A stretch of DNA of 64,000 nt from Laccaria trichodermophora (lineage: Eukaryota > Basidiomycota > Agaricomycetes > Agaricales > Hydnangiaceae), in contig JACTVC010000005.1 in assembly GCA_018417955.1 (NCBI GenBank), forward strand, positions 930,001 through 994,000. Direction: 5' to 3'. Positions 63,091 through 64,000 of this stretch are shown piece by piece. The stretch's first letter is position 1, and each line of letters opens with the position of its first letter. Position numbers and translations under genes: made by a program. The notes under the pieces are model-generated. The model was not told the origin of the DNA. It saw only the letters and a program-made list of their open reading frames with translations, and did no database searches.

Positions 63091-64000
63091 TTAAATATAC
63101 AACGTCAGACCAGCCAGAAGACCAACGATGGCCAGGATATTCGGGAAGCTGCCACCCATTCGAGGCGCACCATTTCCCTGCGCTGTGCTACTCGTGGCAG
63201 CAGCTGAGCCCGTATGGGTAGGTCCGTTGAGTGCGCCGCTCGAAAGACCTGTGGGGGCCTCAGCCCCAACAGAGGCTAATGCTGCCCCGGAAACTCCAGA
63301 GGGTGCTGCTTCAGAGAGAGAAGCGCTTGAAAGAGGACCGCTAGCAGGTTGTGCTCCAGAGGGAGGAGCGCCAGCGGGAGGAGCTCCGGGGGGAGGAGCG
63401 CCGGAGGGAGGAGCGCGAGAGGGAGGAGCGCCGAAGGGAGGAGTGTCGGAGGGTGCAGCTGAAGCGGGTGCAGCACCAGATGGAGGAGCACCAGATGGAG
63501 GAGCACCAGATGGAGGAGCACCAGCGGGAGGAACGCCGGAGGGATGAGTGCCAAAGGGAGGAGCGCCAAAGGGAGGAGCGCCGGAGGGAGGAGTGCCGGA
63601 GGGAGGAGTGCCAAAGGGAGGAGCGCCAGAGGGAGGAGCGCCGGACGGTTCAGCTCCAGCGGGTGCAGCTGAAGAGGGTGCACCACCAGAGGGCGCATTT
63701 GTGGAGGGCGCAACTCCGGAGGGTGCAGCTGAAGCGGGTGCAGCACCAGAGGGAGGAACGCCAGACGGTACAGACCCGGACGGTGGTGCTCCAGAAGGTG
63801 GTGCTCCAGAGGGTGGTGGGCCGGAGGGTGGTGGGCCAGGGGGTGGTGGGCCAGGGGGTGGTGCTCCGGAGGGTGGTGCTCCGGAGGGTGGTGCTCCGGA
63901 GGGTGGTGCTTCAGAGGGTGGTGCTGCTCGGGGTGCTGCTCGGAGTGTTCTTGTGGCCGTAGTTTTCGCAGCCGCCTGACAAACAAAATAAGCTTGCCTA
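63091..64000 (-). CDS. Secreted GPI-anchored cupredoxin paralog with APPSG-repeat stalk, copy 2 (5' end beyond window)
   Basis: Paralog of copy 1. The C-terminus GNGAPRMGGSFPNILAIVGL then LAGLTLYI (stop 63091) matches copy 1 residue by residue with conservative changes, and the AAAKTTATRTLRAAPRAA start of the stalk at about 63970-63915 matches the copy 1 junction. The stalk is longer (about 63280-63930) and uses APPSG, TPPSG and PPPSG units instead of SPPPG. The cupredoxin domain and signal peptide lie beyond the right edge, so copper ligands cannot be checked. Confidence 0.75.
   Translation of the reverse strand, partial: RQAYFVCQAAAKTTATRTLRAAPRAAPPSEAPPSGAPPSGAPPSGAPPPGPPPPGPPPSGPPPSGAPPSGAPPSGSVPSGVPPSGAAPASAAPSGVAPSTNAPSGGAPSSAAPAGAEPSGAPPSGAPPFGTPPSGTPPSGAPPFGAPPFGTHPSGVPPAGAPPSGAPPSGAPPSGAAPASAAPSDTPPFGAPPSRAPPSGAPPPGAPPAGAPPSGAQPASGPLSSASLSEAAPSGVSGAALASVGAEAPTGLSSGALNGPTHTGSAAATSSTAQGNGAPRMGGSFPNILAIVGLLAGLTLYI
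63280..63930. repeat. Tandem repeat coding the APPSG stalk of cupredoxin copy 2
   Basis: 15-bp type units such as GGAGGAGCGCCAGAG recur dozens of times. Frames stay open on both strands, giving false ORFs of 140-236 codons. Confidence 0.85.

Noticed and set aside
60840..63930. CRISPR-like arrays
   Set aside because: Units are short, have no unique spacers and encode Pro-rich stalks in a eukaryotic genome.
63128..63979. Long Gly/Ala/Pro plus-strand frames opposite cupredoxin copy 2
   Set aside because: They are shadows of the tandem repeat; the minus-strand frame is fixed by its conserved C-terminus shared with copy 1.

Overview
This window is nuclear DNA from a mushroom-forming basidiomycete (Agaricomycete-type). 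The support is very high gene density (about 32 genes in 64 kb), many 48-65 nt introns with GTRNGT...YAG borders and CTNA-like branch points, tiny intergenic gaps, and several families I know mainly from Agaricomycetes (an F-box protein with a QYANLLY motif, a DUF6593-like protein, MARVEL-like four-helix proteins). All gene models are hand-spliced from sequence. No organelle, rRNA, tRNA, CRISPR or intact transposon sequence was recognised.

Layout. 1-11 kb: NOP2 (runs off the left edge), a divergent FUN14/voltage-gated proton channel pair, two tandem MARVEL-like membrane genes, and a PP4R1-like HEAT-repeat regulator. 11-21 kb: cytosolic aspartate aminotransferase, a single-AN1-finger protein, an Sso-type syntaxin, argininosuccinate lyase ARG4, an Mch1-type transporter, a FAR-17a/AIG1-like membrane protein and the GPI-anchor subunit PIG-H. 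21-36 kb: a probable IST1-TBC fusion, a third MARVEL-like gene, UBC9, a retropepsin-like-fold protein, the mitoribosomal protein mS38, CLP1 and a Dal5-type transporter. 36-50 kb: an F-box protein, CTF18, a URI/Bud27-C-terminal-like protein, a candidate XRCC4/PAXX-family protein and a large SAP-kinase. 50-64 kb: a DUF6593-like protein, PNO1, ADE4, SAM synthetase, a myotubularin phosphatase and two GPI-anchored cupredoxins, with a decayed myotubularin copy between them.

Themes. The genes are mostly core housekeeping functions: ribosome biogenesis (NOP2, PNO1, mS38), mRNA 3' processing (CLP1), replication and cohesion (CTF18), sumoylation (UBC9), nitrogen, purine and methyl metabolism (AAT, ARG4, ADE4, SAM synthetase), and membrane and endosome traffic (syntaxin, IST1-TBC, myotubularin). 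The most unusual items are an ADE4 start codon that exists only after splicing, a SAP-domain kinase with a WNK-like lysine arrangement, the IST1-TBC fusion with no visible GAP fingers, a tandem duplication that made a second cupredoxin gene and a myotubularin pseudogene, and a 39-bp bidirectional promoter with a palindromic CRE between FUN14 and the proton channel.
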